Positions 1-12,600 of a stretch of DNA of 64,000 bases are shown here, piece after piece. The first letter of the stretch is position 1. The number at the start of each line of letters is the position of its first letter. The notes beneath the pieces were generated by a model. That model worked only from the letters and a program-made list of their open reading frames with translations, did no database searches and was not told where the DNA came from. The position numbers were made by a program, and so were the translations under genes. Source of the DNA: Pholiota molesta (Eukaryota; Basidiomycota; Agaricomycetes; Agaricales; Strophariaceae); assembly GCA_014925825.1 (NCBI GenBank), contig JACGCK010000056.1:186001-250000 (forward strand). The letters are read 5' to 3'.

Positions 1-1983
1 CCGGCGCAGCGTCGGTCTCGGCTCCGCCGGCGACGACGCGCGCCCCCAGGGGGCGGAAAGCGGCGGCCAAACGCATTGGGGTGCAGTTCGAGGGCACGCC
101 GACGAGCACGCCGACGCCGGAGCCCGAGTCCGTGGCGCCGACCAGGGGACGGAGACGGAGGACGGCGGTGCAGGCGACAACAACTTTGGCCACGACGACC
201 ACGGCGGCGAGCGTTGTGGAGAAGACCCCTTCAGTTGCACCGTCTGTGCCGCCGTCTAGGGCACCTTCTCCACCGCCGTCGGCGCCACCCTCAGCGCCAC
301 CTTCTGCGCCGCCGCCGGCAGTTATGACCCCAACTCCTACTCCAAAGAAAGCGCCGCCCACCACCACCACCACCACCACCACGTATACCGACACCGACAC
401 CGACATTGTCCCTGCACGCCGAGCGGAAACCCCAGTAAGTAGATAAGATTTCTAAATTGATGAAAGGAGACTGACTAAGCGGATCTCACATTCTTCGCTC
501 AACAGGAGCCCGAACCGGAACAACGGCCTTTGAAGAAAGCTAAGCGGACGAGAAGGATCAAGTCTGCAGCAACTGTTCCAGATGATCCTCCGTCGCCCAG
601 CGCCGAGAACGATAAGACATTGCCTTGGCCGACGACTGCTGGCGTAAACGGGGGATCCAGCGAGTTGGGTAAGACCCAGAGTGAGAGCTATGTTCAATAC
701 TCCGGCATGAAGCCACCACCCCCGCCAGGGGTCAGCCAGTGGTCGGAGGACGATAAAAGTCGGTGGAGCTCCCTCTGAGAAGAATATCGTGTCCTGATAT
801 GATGCTGTGTCTCGTTAGCCCTATTTATCTCTCTTCTCTCGCAACATGGAGACAACTTCAAACGAATTGCGGCGGCAATGCCTAACAAAGTACGTTGGAC
901 CTTCCTTTTTTGTTGTGTTGGTGGCTCATTTCTGATAAATGATGATTGTCCATTATTATAGACGACGATACAGGTTAGCAATTACTATGCGGATAATAAG
1001 GTAAAATTGGGACTTGCGTCAATTGCTGCAGGCGCTCCAAGGCGGTCGCCGACGCCAGAACATGAGTCATGGGGCGAAATGCCATACAACCCGAGTATCC
1101 GTACTAATAGAGGCCCTCCATCACCAATGTCGTCCCTCTCTTACGATGCACAGCGAAGTTTCCGCCCACCCTCGGCTTCTTATCCAGAACAGACTAGCAT
1201 ATTATGTCGGAAGGCGTATCGCCACATTCAACACCCGCTTCGATTTCGAGAGCCCAGCAACAGCATATGTACCATGAAAGGATGGCCCATGTCCTGGCCC
1301 CGCCCATTCAGCCGCCCATGGCGCGCCTAGGCAGCAACAACCCGCCGGTGCCAGACAATCGACGCGCGATGATGTATAATGGCACCTCTCCTCCCCCAAG
1401 GGCTTCATATCCTTTCCCTAATCCGCCAGACCACCGCGACGGCTACCCACCTGGCAAGTACACTGGCGATGGCGGCCGTTCTTACATGCCGCCGTCGCCT
1501 CAGATGCAGCCGCTGCCGAGCTATTATGCGATGTACCCGTCGTCTGCGCCGCCGCCGCCAAGCGCTGGGACGCCAGTGTCTGCTCCGAGCACGGCGTCGA
1601 TTATTCATTCGCCGACGGGGATGCACGAGAAGTTGCCTATGCAGCCGCTCCATGCGCATGGGTACCCTCCTCACAACGAACCTCCTCCTCATCCGTCGTA
1701 CTACCAGCAGCAGCAGCAGCAGCCACTGCCTGGCAGGCCAAGGGCGGATAGCCGGACACAGCAGTGGGCACCGCAGGTATTTGGTTATCGAGAGCGGGCG
1801 TCGAGCTTCAACGCTGGGCGGGAAGAAAGGCGGGAGAATCCGTATCCTATGCATAACAATGCCTCTCCAGGGTCTGCGCCGCTGTCTGCACGCTCGCCGC
1901 ACGAGAATGGGTCATATATGGGATCTGCTTCGGGGCCAACTGATTCAGGGCCATCGAAAAATCATTACAATAATCATACCTGA
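1..1983 (+). CDS. SANT/Myb-domain protein, C-terminal part (5' end outside window)
   Basis: The coding sequence enters from the left edge. Exons read as <1-434, 506-758, 819-889 and 962 onward, with short GT-AG introns at 435-505, 759-818 and 890-961. Across the second and third splices a SANT domain forms. It runs from SQWSEDDK through LLSQHGDNFKRIA and MPNKTTIQVSNYY, the arrangement seen in NCoR/Snt1-type corepressor SANT modules. Upstream is Pro/Thr/Ser-rich with basic runs (RGRRRR, KKAKRTRR) that could be nuclear localisation signals. Downstream is a long Pro/Ser/Tyr/Gln-rich tail ending at the TGA 1981-1983, including a short Q run near 1708. The frame changes near 1158-1204, either by a very short intron or by a missing base; I cannot resolve which. 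Role by family: chromatin or corepressor-complex subunit in the nucleus. The exact ortholog is uncertain. Confidence 0.7.
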
Positions 1984-2256
1984 GGAGATTACCGGTAGTA
2001 GTATGCCTTTCTTTGTCCTCGATTCATTACCTTTTTTCACTTAATTTATTGGCTATTTCTACTTATCAAGCTTGTATCTCATCATCTTACTTAGCATTAG
2101 TAGTACTTAGTAGAACGCACCATACTCAACTGCACAACATCATACAGATATCAACTGGCACTACGTTATTCAAACATCCGTTTTATAGTAAGTAGGTAAT
2201 CTGCGTAATTTGTATCTATGTACAGCCATGATTCGTCAATTTGTTGACTATTTCGC

Positions 2257-2849
2257 TCATCGACGTCCTTCGACCATGATGATGTGGTAGCCAAAGTTGG
2301 TCTTTACAAGGGAGGAGATGATAGGTTTGTCGACAGAGGACGGTGTGAGTGCAAATGCGACATCTTGGAAAGGGCCCACCATGCTTCCTCGTACCATCCA
2401 TCCCAAACTCCACCATCTATACCAAAGGAATGAGTCCACATACACAAAGATTGACTGAAGGAACTTGCTTTTGGCCTTGTCCTCCGAGTACTCTTGCGCG
2501 ACTTTGTTGAATGCCTGGCCTTCCTGGATCATTTTTAATAGTATGACTCAGTGCTTCATCTCATTGGAACAGAGCAAGGTCATGAACCTGAATCTTTTGC
2601 AGCGCCTCTGTGGCCTTGGAATGCTTCTCGCACAGAATATGGCGTACATTCACAGCAGTGGCTGCCTTCAATGCGCCCTTGCCCTACTCAAATTCCAGTA
2701 TGGATTGACTGAGAGTGAACGGCGGCCAAAGTCACCTTGCTTCCCTTGTCCTCTACATCTGAATCGTCTGCCTTTGCCTTCGCCTTGCCCTTCTTGTCGG
2801 CCTTGTCTCCGCCCTTCTTTTCGGCGGATCCAGATGCTTTCTTTGCCAT
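2257..2849 (-). CDS. Parvulin-type peptidyl-prolyl isomerase, Par14/PIN4-like
   Basis: A small PPIase on the minus strand, starting at ATG 2849 and ending at TGA 2257-2259. The N-terminus is Lys/Ala/Gly-rich ([14 protein letters not shown]...), as in Par14/PIN4, which lack the WW domain of Pin1. The catalytic domain follows: [16 protein letters not shown], then [33 protein letters not shown] and the C-terminal [12 protein letters not shown]. Three introns are needed, with donors GTTCAC, GTTCAT and GTTCCT and AG acceptors. Family members catalyse cis-trans isomerisation of X-Pro bonds and are linked to ribosome biogenesis and chromatin. Just before LGW the spliced reading gives Trp-Trp where the family usually has Gly-Gly, so that splice or base is worth checking. 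It is transcribed divergently from RLI1, whose start is 173 bp away. Confidence 0.88.
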
Positions 2850-3022
2850 ACGTGGAGGTGGATGGGAGAGGGGAAGAGCCAATGACAAATAGGCGATTAC
2901 ATTGATGTGGCTGTGCTGATTAGACAGTGACTCTTGATTTTTTTGTTCCGACGTCCATCTCAGAGTCATATTCCCTATTCCTCCTCGTTCCACAGTATCC
3001 GACACAGCACAAGGCTGCCATC
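2850..3022. promoter_or_regulatory. Bidirectional intergenic promoter region, Par14-like / RLI1
   Basis: Only 173 bp separate the two start codons of divergently transcribed genes, both with ribosome-linked roles. The promoters must overlap here or extend into the transcribed 5' parts. I see no clear TATA box. This is inferred from gene arrangement only. Confidence 0.45.
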
Positions 3023-5479
3023 ATGTCGTCGGACAAGATCACTCGTATCGCCATTGTTGATTCCAATCGCTGCAAGCCCAAGCGATGTGCACAAGAGTGC
3101 AAAAAGGTCAGTGCACGGGTTGTTAGACAAGGGCGATGTTCGCTGACGAGTTTATAGTCATGTCCAGTCGTGAAAATGGGTATGTGATATTGTCAGGAAA
3201 TTTGGATCGAAAAACTAAGCTCACTAGGCAAACTGTGTATCGAGGTCAAACCAAGTGACAAGATCGCCTTCATCTCAGAGTTCCTGTGTATCGGTTGCGG
3301 TATCTGCGTGAAGAAGTGAGATCCACATCGTCTCCCTGTTCCTTCAGACGCTTATGTGTTTTGTCAGATGCCCTTTCGAAGCCATCCAGATCATCAATCT
3401 TCCAACGAATCTAGAGTCTCAAGTTACCCATCGTTATACTGCCAACGCCTTCAAACTTCATCGACTCCCCACACCACGCCCTGGTCAAGTTCTAGGACTC
3501 GTAGGAACGAACGGTATCGGAAAGAGTACTGCGTTGAAGATTCTAGCAGGAAAACTGAAGCCAAATCTTGGACGATATGACGTACGCACCTACGCTACTC
3601 ACAGGACTGACCGCGACTCATAAAATTTCTAGGACCTCCAGATTGGCAAGAAATCCTCAAATACTTCGGGGATCTGAGCTGCAGAACTACTTCACGAAAG
3701 TCTTGGAAGACAACTTGAAAGCCCTGATCAAGCCGCAATACGTCGACCACATCCCCAAGGCGATCAAAGGCTCGATGACTGTCTCGCAGATGCTCGATTC
3801 CAACTGGAGCTCAATAACAAGCAGAAGATGTGCGACGAGCTCGAGCTGAACCATGTCTTGGATCGCGAGATCGTCCATCTTTCTGGTGGAGAGCTTCAGC
3901 GGTTTGCCATCGCCATGTCTGTATCCAGAAAGCAGACGTGTACGTGCGCCCATTATTCCTCCTCCTCATTTACGCTAACGGACGTGCAGGTACATGTTCG
4001 ACGAGCCCTCTTCGTATTTGGATATAAGCAACGTCTCAAGGCGCTGAGGTCATCCGAGGACTGCTTAACCCAGATTGTTATGTCGTGGCCGTAGAGCACG
4101 ATTTATCTGTCCTTGATTACCTGTCTGATTTATTTGCTGCTTATACGGAAAGCCTTCGATGTATGGTGTCGTCACCATGCCTTCATCCGTTCGTGAAGGT
4201 GTGTTGCATAGCTTCTATATAGCAAACTTCTGAGACCAACACCCATATCCAGGTATCAACATCTTCCTGGATGGTTTCATTCCCACCGAGAACTTGCGCT
4301 TCCGTGAGGAATCCCTGTCCTTCAAGATGGTCGAAAACGCGGAAGAGCTTTGGTCGACAAGACCCGCCACTACTCCTACCCCTCGATGACGAAAACGCTC
4401 GGCAGCTTCAAACTCACCGTCGAAGCCGGTTCATTCACCGACTCCGAGATCATTGTCATGCTGGGCGAGAACGGTACCGGCAAGACCACTTTCGTCCGCC
4501 TGCTCGCCGGCGACACCCCGGATGTGGAGACCGATAAGCAGACGCTGTCGGTCAGCTTGAAGCCGCAGACGATCTCGCCCAAGTTCCCTGGCACCGTGCG
4601 GATGCTGCTGCTCAAGCAGATTCGGGCGGCGTTCATGCATCCGCAGTTCCAGACGGACGTGCTCAAGCCGATGAGCTTGGAGAATATCATGGATCAGGAC
4701 GTGAAGACGCTGTCTGGAGGAGAATTGCAGAGGGTGGCTATCACGCTTGCGCTTGGTAAGTGGTCATGTTCCTCTCGATGGTCGGGTGCTGTGTTTTCGT
4801 GTTGTTGGATTGCTGCGTTTTGAGATATTTTTATAGGTGCTGATGCATATTTTTGGAATGAATAGGAAAACCCAACGTTGCTGTATATCTCCTTGACGAA
4901 CCCAGCTCGTAAGTCACTGATAATGATCATCATGGGGCCAATTGCTCAACGAACACCCTCCATCTACCAGTTTCCTTGATTCAGAACAACGTATCATTGC
5001 CAGCAAGGTCATCAAACGGTGCGTGCTGTCCCACACATTTCTGATATAAGTACGCCTTCTGACGTGCAACCTACAGATTCATCCTCCACGCAAAGAAGAC
5101 CGCCTTCGTTATTGAGCACGATTTCATTATGGCCACCTATCTCGCCGACCGCGTCATTGTGTTTGAGGGCCAGCCCGCACGACATGCCACTGCGACCCGT
5201 GCGTTCTTTCCTCCCTTTGATAGATGGCTTGCAGGACCTGACCCCCATCCAGACCGCAATCGCTGTTGTCGGGCATGAACCGATTCCTTGCATCACTAGA
5301 GATTACTTTCCGCCGCGACCCAACCAACTACCGACCGCGCGTGAACAAGCTCAACAGTATCAAGGATCGCGAGCAGAAAGGTATGACCATATCCCACCCA
5401 GACTGCGTATTCATCCGAGCAAAAATTCTGACTCATCTTCTCAACAGTGGCTGGCAACTACTTCTTCCTCGAGGATTAA
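3023..5479 (+). CDS. RLI1: ABCE1/Rli1 ribosome-recycling ATPase (reading frame interrupted by single-base deletions)
   Basis: The twin-ABC ATPase with N-terminal Fe-S clusters that splits ribosomes after termination; it is essential in eukaryotes. The start [17 protein letters not shown] leads into two ferredoxin-like Cys clusters ([12 protein letters not shown] and [15 protein letters not shown]) assembled over short introns. NBD1 has Walker [10 protein letters not shown] and signature [18 protein letters not shown]2 has [16 protein letters not shown], signature [12 protein letters not shown] and the [14 protein letters not shown]-loop. It ends GNYFFLED then TAA, the family's C-terminus. The conserved protein is complete, but at least seven points need one extra base to stay in frame: about 3667, 3802, 3920, 4028, 4041, 4130 and 4350. 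All are apparent deletions, mostly in doublets or homopolymers. I judge these assembly errors in a functional gene; a decayed copy is the alternative. Confidence 0.9.
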
Positions 5480-6134
5480 ACGGCTCCTGGCACCAGAGGT
5501 CCAGAGGCAGGCGTCCACGACGTTCTCCCTCGATGCGCCGTCGCGCGGGGTCTGCTTGTTGCCTAGCCTACAAGCCGACGGAGGGAAAAGGCCACCCATG
5601 ACCGCACAAAATATAACGTAGCTGCTGTTGCTTTCCCCAAAAGGCGAAATGGGGGTGGCAGCGATTTTTTATGATGTAGAATTACACACGGCTGTTGATT
5701 ATTTGTTTCCTCTCCATGTATGTATAACGCGCCATCTGCGAGATGGATAGTCTGAGATGTTGTATGAAATACGGTCATACACGTAGAATGTCGAGTGTGG
5801 TGTTCCTGGGTCCTGCTCGTTAGATGTGAAGTTGACACATGGAGTTGATCAGTCGAGCCTGCGTCGGAATACGGATTGGCAACCTTGAATGGGCACACCG
5901 GTGCAAAGGCGCATGCAATCCGCCATGCTGCGCCCGCGATATTCAATGGTCTGCTGGCAAAATAGTCGAGACTGGCATCCTTATCGCATCCGATCTGCAC
6001 AAGCACACTATGGGGATGTCTCTAGCACTCGATTTGAACATGAAATGAATAGCTGATTTACAATTTACAAGCATACCTGATGAAAGGCGATCGTCTCCTT
6101 TCCTCAGTTCCTAACCGTCGGATAGGTAAATATA

Positions 6135-7486
6135 TTACTCGTTCGCCTCTTGTTCTAGAATTTCTCTCTCCAGTCGCTCGCGTTCGGCCTGTCGCATCCG
6201 CATTAGAGTAAGGGATTCGTAATCGATACCCGGCGCGGCTGGTTTTGGTGGAGGTCAGGTGTTGGGAAAGTTTCAGGCTAATTAAAAGAAAGCTCAGGGT
6301 TGGTGGCATCCATAAAAAAAAGTATTACTTACGAATGTCGAAGGGAAAGACGAGAACGGAGTGTCGGATGAGCTTTTCCGTTGGTTTTGAGGTAGTTGGG
6401 CTTTGATGCCGCCGACATTCGCCAGTGAAGGTGTGGGCTCGCCCGCTTGTTTTGGTGTGCAGGGCTGGGGGTGCCTAGTTTACCCATGCGTCTCAGCCAC
6501 CCTAAAACTTGAGGCTCTTTCCCATTGACCCAAGTAATCTTGACACCGTCAGCCCGAGGTCCTTACGCCCGCTCGCACAGACCGCAGCAAACGCTTCTCC
6601 GATCTGTTTGAAAGGAACGAGGGCACTGCCTGTTTTCGGAGCTTTGGTGGGCTTCTCGGCGTCGGTTTTAGGTTTGATCGAAGAGGAGAGGACGATGGAG
6701 GGTTCGTCGGTCGCGCCGAAACGTGAGAGGAAGGCGGCTATTGACGATGGTGTGGTGAGGTTTGGATAGGTCTTGAGGGGGTATTTTAGGCGGACGGTTG
6801 TATCTAGAGGGTCTGCAAATTTGGGGTGGAATTAGTTATACTCAAGGGTAAATGTAAGTGATCATAGAAGACATACCCATAGCGGGAGGGAGTCTTCGTC
6901 TTCTTCAATCGCAGGTTCCTCCTGCTTTGCAGGGTGCATCTTCTCCCACATCTCTTTCTCCTTCTGCTCCCTCAACTTCTTGCCCTCCTCCTTAATGCGC
7001 TCCGTTTCCCTCCAAGTTTCCACCTCTTCCTTCTGCTTCTCCATCCGCGCCTTCTTGAAGGCGCGCTCACGCTCCTCGAGCTCCTCGACGAGGTTCTTTC
7101 GCTTGTTATCATACGATTTAAACCGCTGGGCGCGAGCTAGCTTGACGCGGAGCTTGGCATCGAGAGCGAGCGGCGGAGAGGGTCCAAAGGAGCTCATAGG
7201 CCTGATTGAGCTCGTGGAATTTGCGCGCTATCGTTGCGATTGTGAGCCACTACCAATCGTCTGAAGCAGTAGAAAGTGCGTACCTGCATCAGGGTTGTTT
7301 GGATTCTGGTGGTTGGAGTGAAAAGTAAGATTACCATGCTCGTGATAGATAGACGCGCAGACATACCCTGTCTGGATGGACTTTGAGGGATCGTTGTCTG
7401 TATGCTGTTCGAATCTCTTGCTCAGTTGACTCGGTCGTGACACTGAGCAGTTCGTAAGGGTTGACCTCTTCCTCCGGGGCCGACAT
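6135..7486 (-). CDS. DNAJC17/Cwf23-like J-domain and RRM splicing factor
   Basis: Minus strand, ATG at 7486 (MSAPEEEVNPYELLSV), stop TAA at 6135-6137. The J domain holds the HPD motif (KVHPDR, then NPNNPDA after an intron) and the helix KFHELNQAYELL. A Lys/Glu/Arg-rich charged helix follows (KLARAQRFKSYDNKRKNL..., 6870-7150), then an RRM-like segment (TTVRLKYPLKTYPNL, SIAAFLSRFG, SALVPFKQIGEAFAAV, VKITWVNGKEPQ). The C-terminus APGIDYESLTLMRMRQAERERLEREI is the short acidic/basic helix seen at the end of this family. J plus coiled coil plus RRM is the DNAJC17/Cwf23 layout, whose members act with spliceosomal ATPases in pre-mRNA splicing. Frame slips of one base are needed near 7191, 7165 and 6555. 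Divergent from KGD2, with 287 bp between starts. Confidence 0.82.
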
Positions 7487-7773
7487 TATGCTAATAAGCC
7501 TTTAAGTTCTAACTTAAACAATGAAGAAAGGAATCAGTATAGGTCGATTCTTGAACAGAGGAATCACTTACTTTCTAGTATGTTTCTAAGAGTTGTGGCC
7601 GGCGCAATAATCTGGTTCCGCTTCGAGAGCAGCTGATTTGCCGAGACATATTTGTGGATGTGTATTCCTCCGGGTAATACCAACGTCCGGCAAACAAATT
7701 ACCGTATGGATAGCTGGCAACGCTGACGGCGACTCAGAACTCTCTCCGTCTTTAACCACCTACCAAGGTCCGC

Positions 7774-9551
7774 TAATGCTCTCACAACGCATCGTTGCCA
7801 TCGCGCGCGGCCGCGGTGTCCTGCGCACACAACATCTGCAAAATGCCTCAAGACTGTTGTGAGTACATGAAACGCAATTACTCACTCGAGGATCGGACCA
7901 ACAGTATCATACTCGTCACACAGAAACCGTGCCAGAATGGCCCAATTCCATTCATCTCGTCTTTTACAAGGTTGGCGTGCCACTTTCTAAGAAGACGTAA
8001 TGGAATTTAATCCCAGAATCCACTAGCCGAGACTGTCAAGGTCCCCCAAATGGCCGAGTCTATCAGCGAAGGCACACTGAAGACCTGGTCAAAACAAGTT
8101 GGAGACACGGTTGCCGCCGATGAAGAGGTCGCGACTATCGAGACTGATAAGGTCCGTTCGCGGCGCGCGCGGTCTCTCCCGAACGCTAATATTCGATCGG
8201 CCGTCTTCGGCGATCTTTCGCGTTTTCTTTCTGGCTAGATTGACGTCTCGGTGAACGCCCCTCAAGCCGGCACTATCGTAAAGCTGCTTGCAAACGAGGA
8301 GGACACCGTTGCGGTTGGTCAGGATCTCTTCATATCGAACCCGGTGAGGTTAGCAAAAGTACGTCATTTCCTTCTATCTGGGTATACATGCTTACCTAAA
8401 TACTATTAGCGCCCTCTGCACCCCTCCACCCAAAGAAACAAAGGAGGAAGCAGAGCCAACTGAACTACAATCTGAGAAGGCACCACCCCCACCCTCGCAC
8501 CCAGCGCAGCCGACAAAAAGGTAGAAGAACCAGTCGCTCCCAAACCCCAAGAGCAACCATCACCTAAGAAGGAGACAAAGGAGACCGCTCCCGCTCCTCC
8601 AAACCTGCTGCTGGAAGCCGGAATGAGACCCGAGTAGCAATCAGTTATTCTTGGTCTTGATTTCAACTCATCCGTTTGATATGTAGGTGAAAATGAACCG
8701 TATGCGTCTGCGCATCGCAGAGCGTCTGAAGCAATCCCAAGACACTGCTGCTTCATTGACCACCTTCAACGAGATCGACATGTCCGCGCTTGTCGAGATG
8801 CGCAAGAAGTACAAGCAATCCGTCCTCGACGAACACGGCGTGAAATTGGGCTTCATGTCCTTCTTTGCGCGCGCGTGCTCGCTCGCTCTGAAAGAAATCC
8901 CTGCCGCCAACGCCAGCATCGATGGAGAGGACATTGTGTTCAGGGATTACATCGATTTGAGTGTAGCTGTGGCTACCCCCAAGGGCTCGTCACTCCCGTC
9001 GTTCGAAATGCCGAGTCTATGGGCATGATCGAAATTGAGAAGGAGATTGCTGCTCTGGGCGCCAAGGTAGGCCGGCATTTCAATCGAGTCTTCGCCGTTG
9101 AAGTTAACGATGATTTTCAATAATCATAGGCCCGCGCTAACAAGCTCACCCTTGAAGACATGGCTGGCGGAACCTTCACCATCTCGAACGGAGGTGTCTT
9201 TGGCTCGCTCTTCGGAACGCCTATCATCAACTTGCCTCAAGCTGCTGTCTTCGGTATGTTATGTGGTCCAGTGCTACGGTCACCAAAATCTGATTCAGAA
9301 CTCTCCAATAGGCATGCACGCAATCAACGACCGTCCAGTCGCTATCAACGGGCAGGTCGTGATCCGCCCCATCATGATTGTCGCTCTTACATATGACCAT
9401 CGTCTCCTCGACGGCCGTGAAGCCGTGACTTTCCTCGGTACGCTGCTCTTTTTTGACATCGAGTTATCACCGCTGACACGGGCTTTTTCTTTTTATAGTG
9501 AAAGTCAAGCAATATCTCGAGGACCCAGCAAAGATGCTCCTTACCGTCTGA
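7774..9551 (+). CDS. KGD2: Dihydrolipoyllysine-residue succinyltransferase, E2 of 2-oxoglutarate dehydrogenase
   Basis: E2 of the mitochondrial 2-oxoglutarate dehydrogenase complex, moving succinyl from the lipoyl arm to CoA. The start [19 protein letters not shown] is Arg-rich without acids, as in a mitochondrial presequence. The lipoyl domain reads [18 protein letters not shown]...[10 protein letters not shown]; the lipoylated Lys lies at the exon end before 8155, and the next exon opens [18 protein letters not shown] Pro/Glu/Lys linker (about 8400-8630) replaces the E3-binding domain, as is normal for eukaryotic DLST. The catalytic domain runs from [16 protein letters not shown] to [20 protein letters not shown] and the active-site motif [14 protein letters not shown], ending KMLLTV-TGA. 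One-base slips are needed near 8493, 8603 and 8983. The join between presequence and mature part (7860-8035) is uncertain. Confidence 0.92.
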
Positions 9552-9954
9552 ACCTCCTGATGTCGATAAACTAACATCACTGGGCATAATCATGTCTCTC
9601 TAGTCATGTAACCTGACCTCCCTAATAATTTAGAACAATAACTCAATACATTTGCTGCGCACCGTTTTCACGTTGTACTTTGGTTGTACTACGCTTTCTC
9701 TCTTTTTTCCTGTCATTTTTTAACTTTTTATGTGGCTACTTTCTGAGTAGCTTACTTTGGTGCATACTATAGATAATCAAATTCATTTGTCAGGATTGCT
9801 GGCGAGATGGCAATATCGATTAAAGATTGTTGTGAGGAGAGAAATATGAGTTAAAATGATGATGCCAGTGGTAAGTGTTGGCATGCCTTCCTCTTTTAAA
9901 GAATCATGAAACAGAAAAACGAGAGCAGTGTACCCACAACCCTATGTTTCTGAG
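9552..9954. other. Intergenic, convergent 3' ends
   Basis: AT-rich spacer between the KGD2 stop and the 3' end of the next minus-strand gene. It holds poly-T stretches (about 9705-9730), consistent with 3' UTR sequence. No other feature seen. Confidence 0.5.
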
Positions 9955-10830
9955 TCAGTTCGTGGTTATTTTACGTGAATGGCATCGTTCATCACGAAAA
10001 TGGCAATAATGGCGGCGTGCGTGAGCGCCCTTGCGGCTCCTCGACGATAGACGCATGTGAGAGTATGTCGGAGAGCACAATCTCCAGAGAGAAGTCGTCT
10101 GCGGCGCGATAGACGACCTTGAGATTAAAGTGGAACGGCCACCGCGCATGGAAGTCCGGATCTGCATTGAAATGCGGCGGTTGGAACACTTCCGAGGGCG
10201 TCCCCGACGTGCCCTGCGCTGAAGCAGCGAATGCCTCCAGGAGCGAAGAGGCAATATTGTAGTGCTCCTCTTCCGGTGGTGGGTGTTTGCATTCTAGAAC
10301 TGTGGTACCCGGTGCACCTGCGGCGCGAAACCAGGTGTGGGCGCCGTACGGTGTCCGCATTCGGAAGGCGCGCCTGCTGATCGGGCGCATCAAAAGGGCC
10401 GAAGCGATCAGATCAGATGTTCATGTTATCGTTCAGCGCGAGTTGAGCGCGAGCAGCAACCGGGGCGACTAACCTCTCGCCGTAAAGGCCATCCATGTCG
10501 TCGAGGAACCGCGACACCGGAAGCTGGGTAATTCCCAGCGATGCGACGCTTAGCACGTCTGTTGCATCCTCAGATGGGAATGCTGATGTCTTGATTATCT
10601 GGGCCCAGGTTCCCCCGTTTCAATATCGACAAACGTTCGGGTGCGGTCGTTGTCTTTACACGCAAGTAACGGTGAGGGGATCTCAATTTGGGGTCGTGTT
10701 ACTCGAGATGCTCTGCCGTGCGTGACGGCGCTCTGCGGCTCCCGTTGAAAGTGGAGAAGGCAAGGCTGGTCGGGGGAAAGAAGAGCCGGCCAAAGATGGT
10801 CATTTGCATGATCGCTAATGTAGATGGTAG
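9955..10830 (-). CDS. Unrecognised multi-exon protein
   Basis: No family recognised. Two exons read well on the minus strand and join in frame. The upstream one reads FPSEDATDVLSVASLGITQL, then VSRFLDDMDGLYGER, and ends at a good GTTAGT donor near 10474. After an acceptor near 10377 it continues RAFRMRTPYGAHTWFRAAG, HYNIASSLLEAFAAS, DFHARWPFHFNLKVVYRAADDFSLEIVLSD, to a stop at 9992. Codons are GC-rich at third positions, unlike the surrounding spacer, which supports coding. The 5' part, possibly starting MTIFGRLFFPPTS near 10805 with a segment FVDIETGEPGP near 10600, has uncertain exon limits. No signal peptide or membrane span is evident in the readable part. Confidence 0.45.
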
Positions 10831-10894
10831 ATAGACTGGCAAAAAAAAGTGCTACGGACTTAAAGTTGGGGGAAAAAGAAGTGTGCGCCACTCC

Positions 10895-12600
10895 CTTGTC
10901 ATCTGAACCTCATCTGCACCCGATGTCGGCCAGTCCACGCCCGACTGGCGTCAAGCGACAATATGGATATAATACATGAGGTGCTCTGCCTATTCTCTAC
11001 AGAGAAGACTCTTACCCTATTTGGGTAAGGAGCATTGTTTCTTTATTTCATCGCCCTTTATATTGGACCTCGTTGCCGCACAGCTGCCAACGTTGGTGGA
11101 GATATCTCGACGCCGCCTATCCCATTAACATTGATATCGCAGTCGCTAACAAATTGTAATCTGAGAACCACTTCTTGCTAACCGCCATTAATTGAAGCCC
11201 GCATAGTTGGAGATCATGAGGACATGAGGTTCACGCTCAGGGTAGGCTGCGCAACCAGGCAGATTGTATGCGTTTTCAGGACGTTTCTACATTTCCAACG
11301 TTAATTTTTTCGGCCGTTAGTAAATACAAGCTCTCATTACTCTTGCCTCCCAGGCAACACACTTGTTCGATCTGTTTGGATGACCCCATTAAGGCCAGAT
11401 TCGATGTCGATTAAAATCAATACTTAGGTCAGTGATAAAAATGTTAACCTGACATCAGGACACAGTCAGCGTCCCGTTGTAATAGCGCCCACTTTGTACC
11501 TTTCTGATATTGATGCCGGAATTAATAAAAATGAGGCTAGAAATTGCTTAAATGTGCCTCAAGGCCGAATAACTCTGTCAAGCCTTTTCCGGAAATTTCT
11601 CCTACGCTCAGTCTGTGCAGCCAGGTAATCTATGTCCGTACCTATTGTGGTGGCAGCAGCAAGCAATAATGTAGATATATGTCGACGGTCAACTTTCAGA
11701 GCCATGTAACTAATCTTTCTGATCGAGGAATACAAGGAAATCGATGGGTGTTATACGTCATACGTCGAGGTCATTGTTCCGTTTAGTGTAAAATGATAGT
11801 AGCAGCTATCCTGTCTAATAATCAGAGCTGGATCTGGAGGCTCGATTGCATATTTAAAGAGAAGATCTAGGTAAGCTTAACACGCTGAATTGAACAAAGT
11901 TAGACGCACCTAACTCTCGATTTCTCGATCCAGTCCAAATTATGATGGATTACGATGGCTTCCAAAATTGCGGTGCAATATGACGGTGCCGTCGGTGCGA
12001 GCGACCAACGAGCAACATGCGAGAAATAGGTTGGCAAATCCCGGTCTGCCAAGTTACCTCTGTTCGCGAAAATGCAGTCATGCTTTGTACCATAAAACAT
12101 CGTGGTTGGTGCTACTCAGATGAATGAGTAATAACCAAAAAGCCACCGACTTTTAGATAGTAGCCAATGCTCAGATGCCAAAACCATGGAAGCATGAATG
12201 CAGGTTTGCAGCTCTGGGTCCATCGCTGAGAGGGCAATGTTTATGGTGAGCTATGTCACCGCACTTACATGGCTTGTGTCCACTGAGAATTTGCCAAATT
12301 ACTTTCTTGCAGGAGATGGATGCCCCGCACATCTTAAGATTTGTTTCTTGTGATATTGCCGCTTCAGATTTCCTGTGATGGTTTGTGCAAATTCTTGCTA
12401 CAAGAGTGACCTTATATGATTGGTTATCTTAGACTACATATATTGGACTATGCGTGCTGGCGGCTTCGCGGGACAATACTACCGCAAATATTTGGACATT
12501 AGGGATAATTCCAGTCTCTTCATAACCGTTTTACGATTTACATCATTCTATTTTTAGAACATCATTAACACAATAATTCCCATGAAAGAAGTAAAGATAG
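10895..12600. other. Gene-poor AT-rich spacer
   Basis: About 1.7 kb with stops in all frames and no conserved motif. The longest open stretch, minus-strand 11900-12100, resembles nothing I know. I see no terminal repeats or target duplications. Confidence 0.4.

Noticed and set aside
1405..1902. Long minus-strand ORF opposite the SANT protein tail
   Set aside because: Arg-rich mirror of a Pro/Ser/Tyr-rich coding strand; the plus frame has the domain and splice support.
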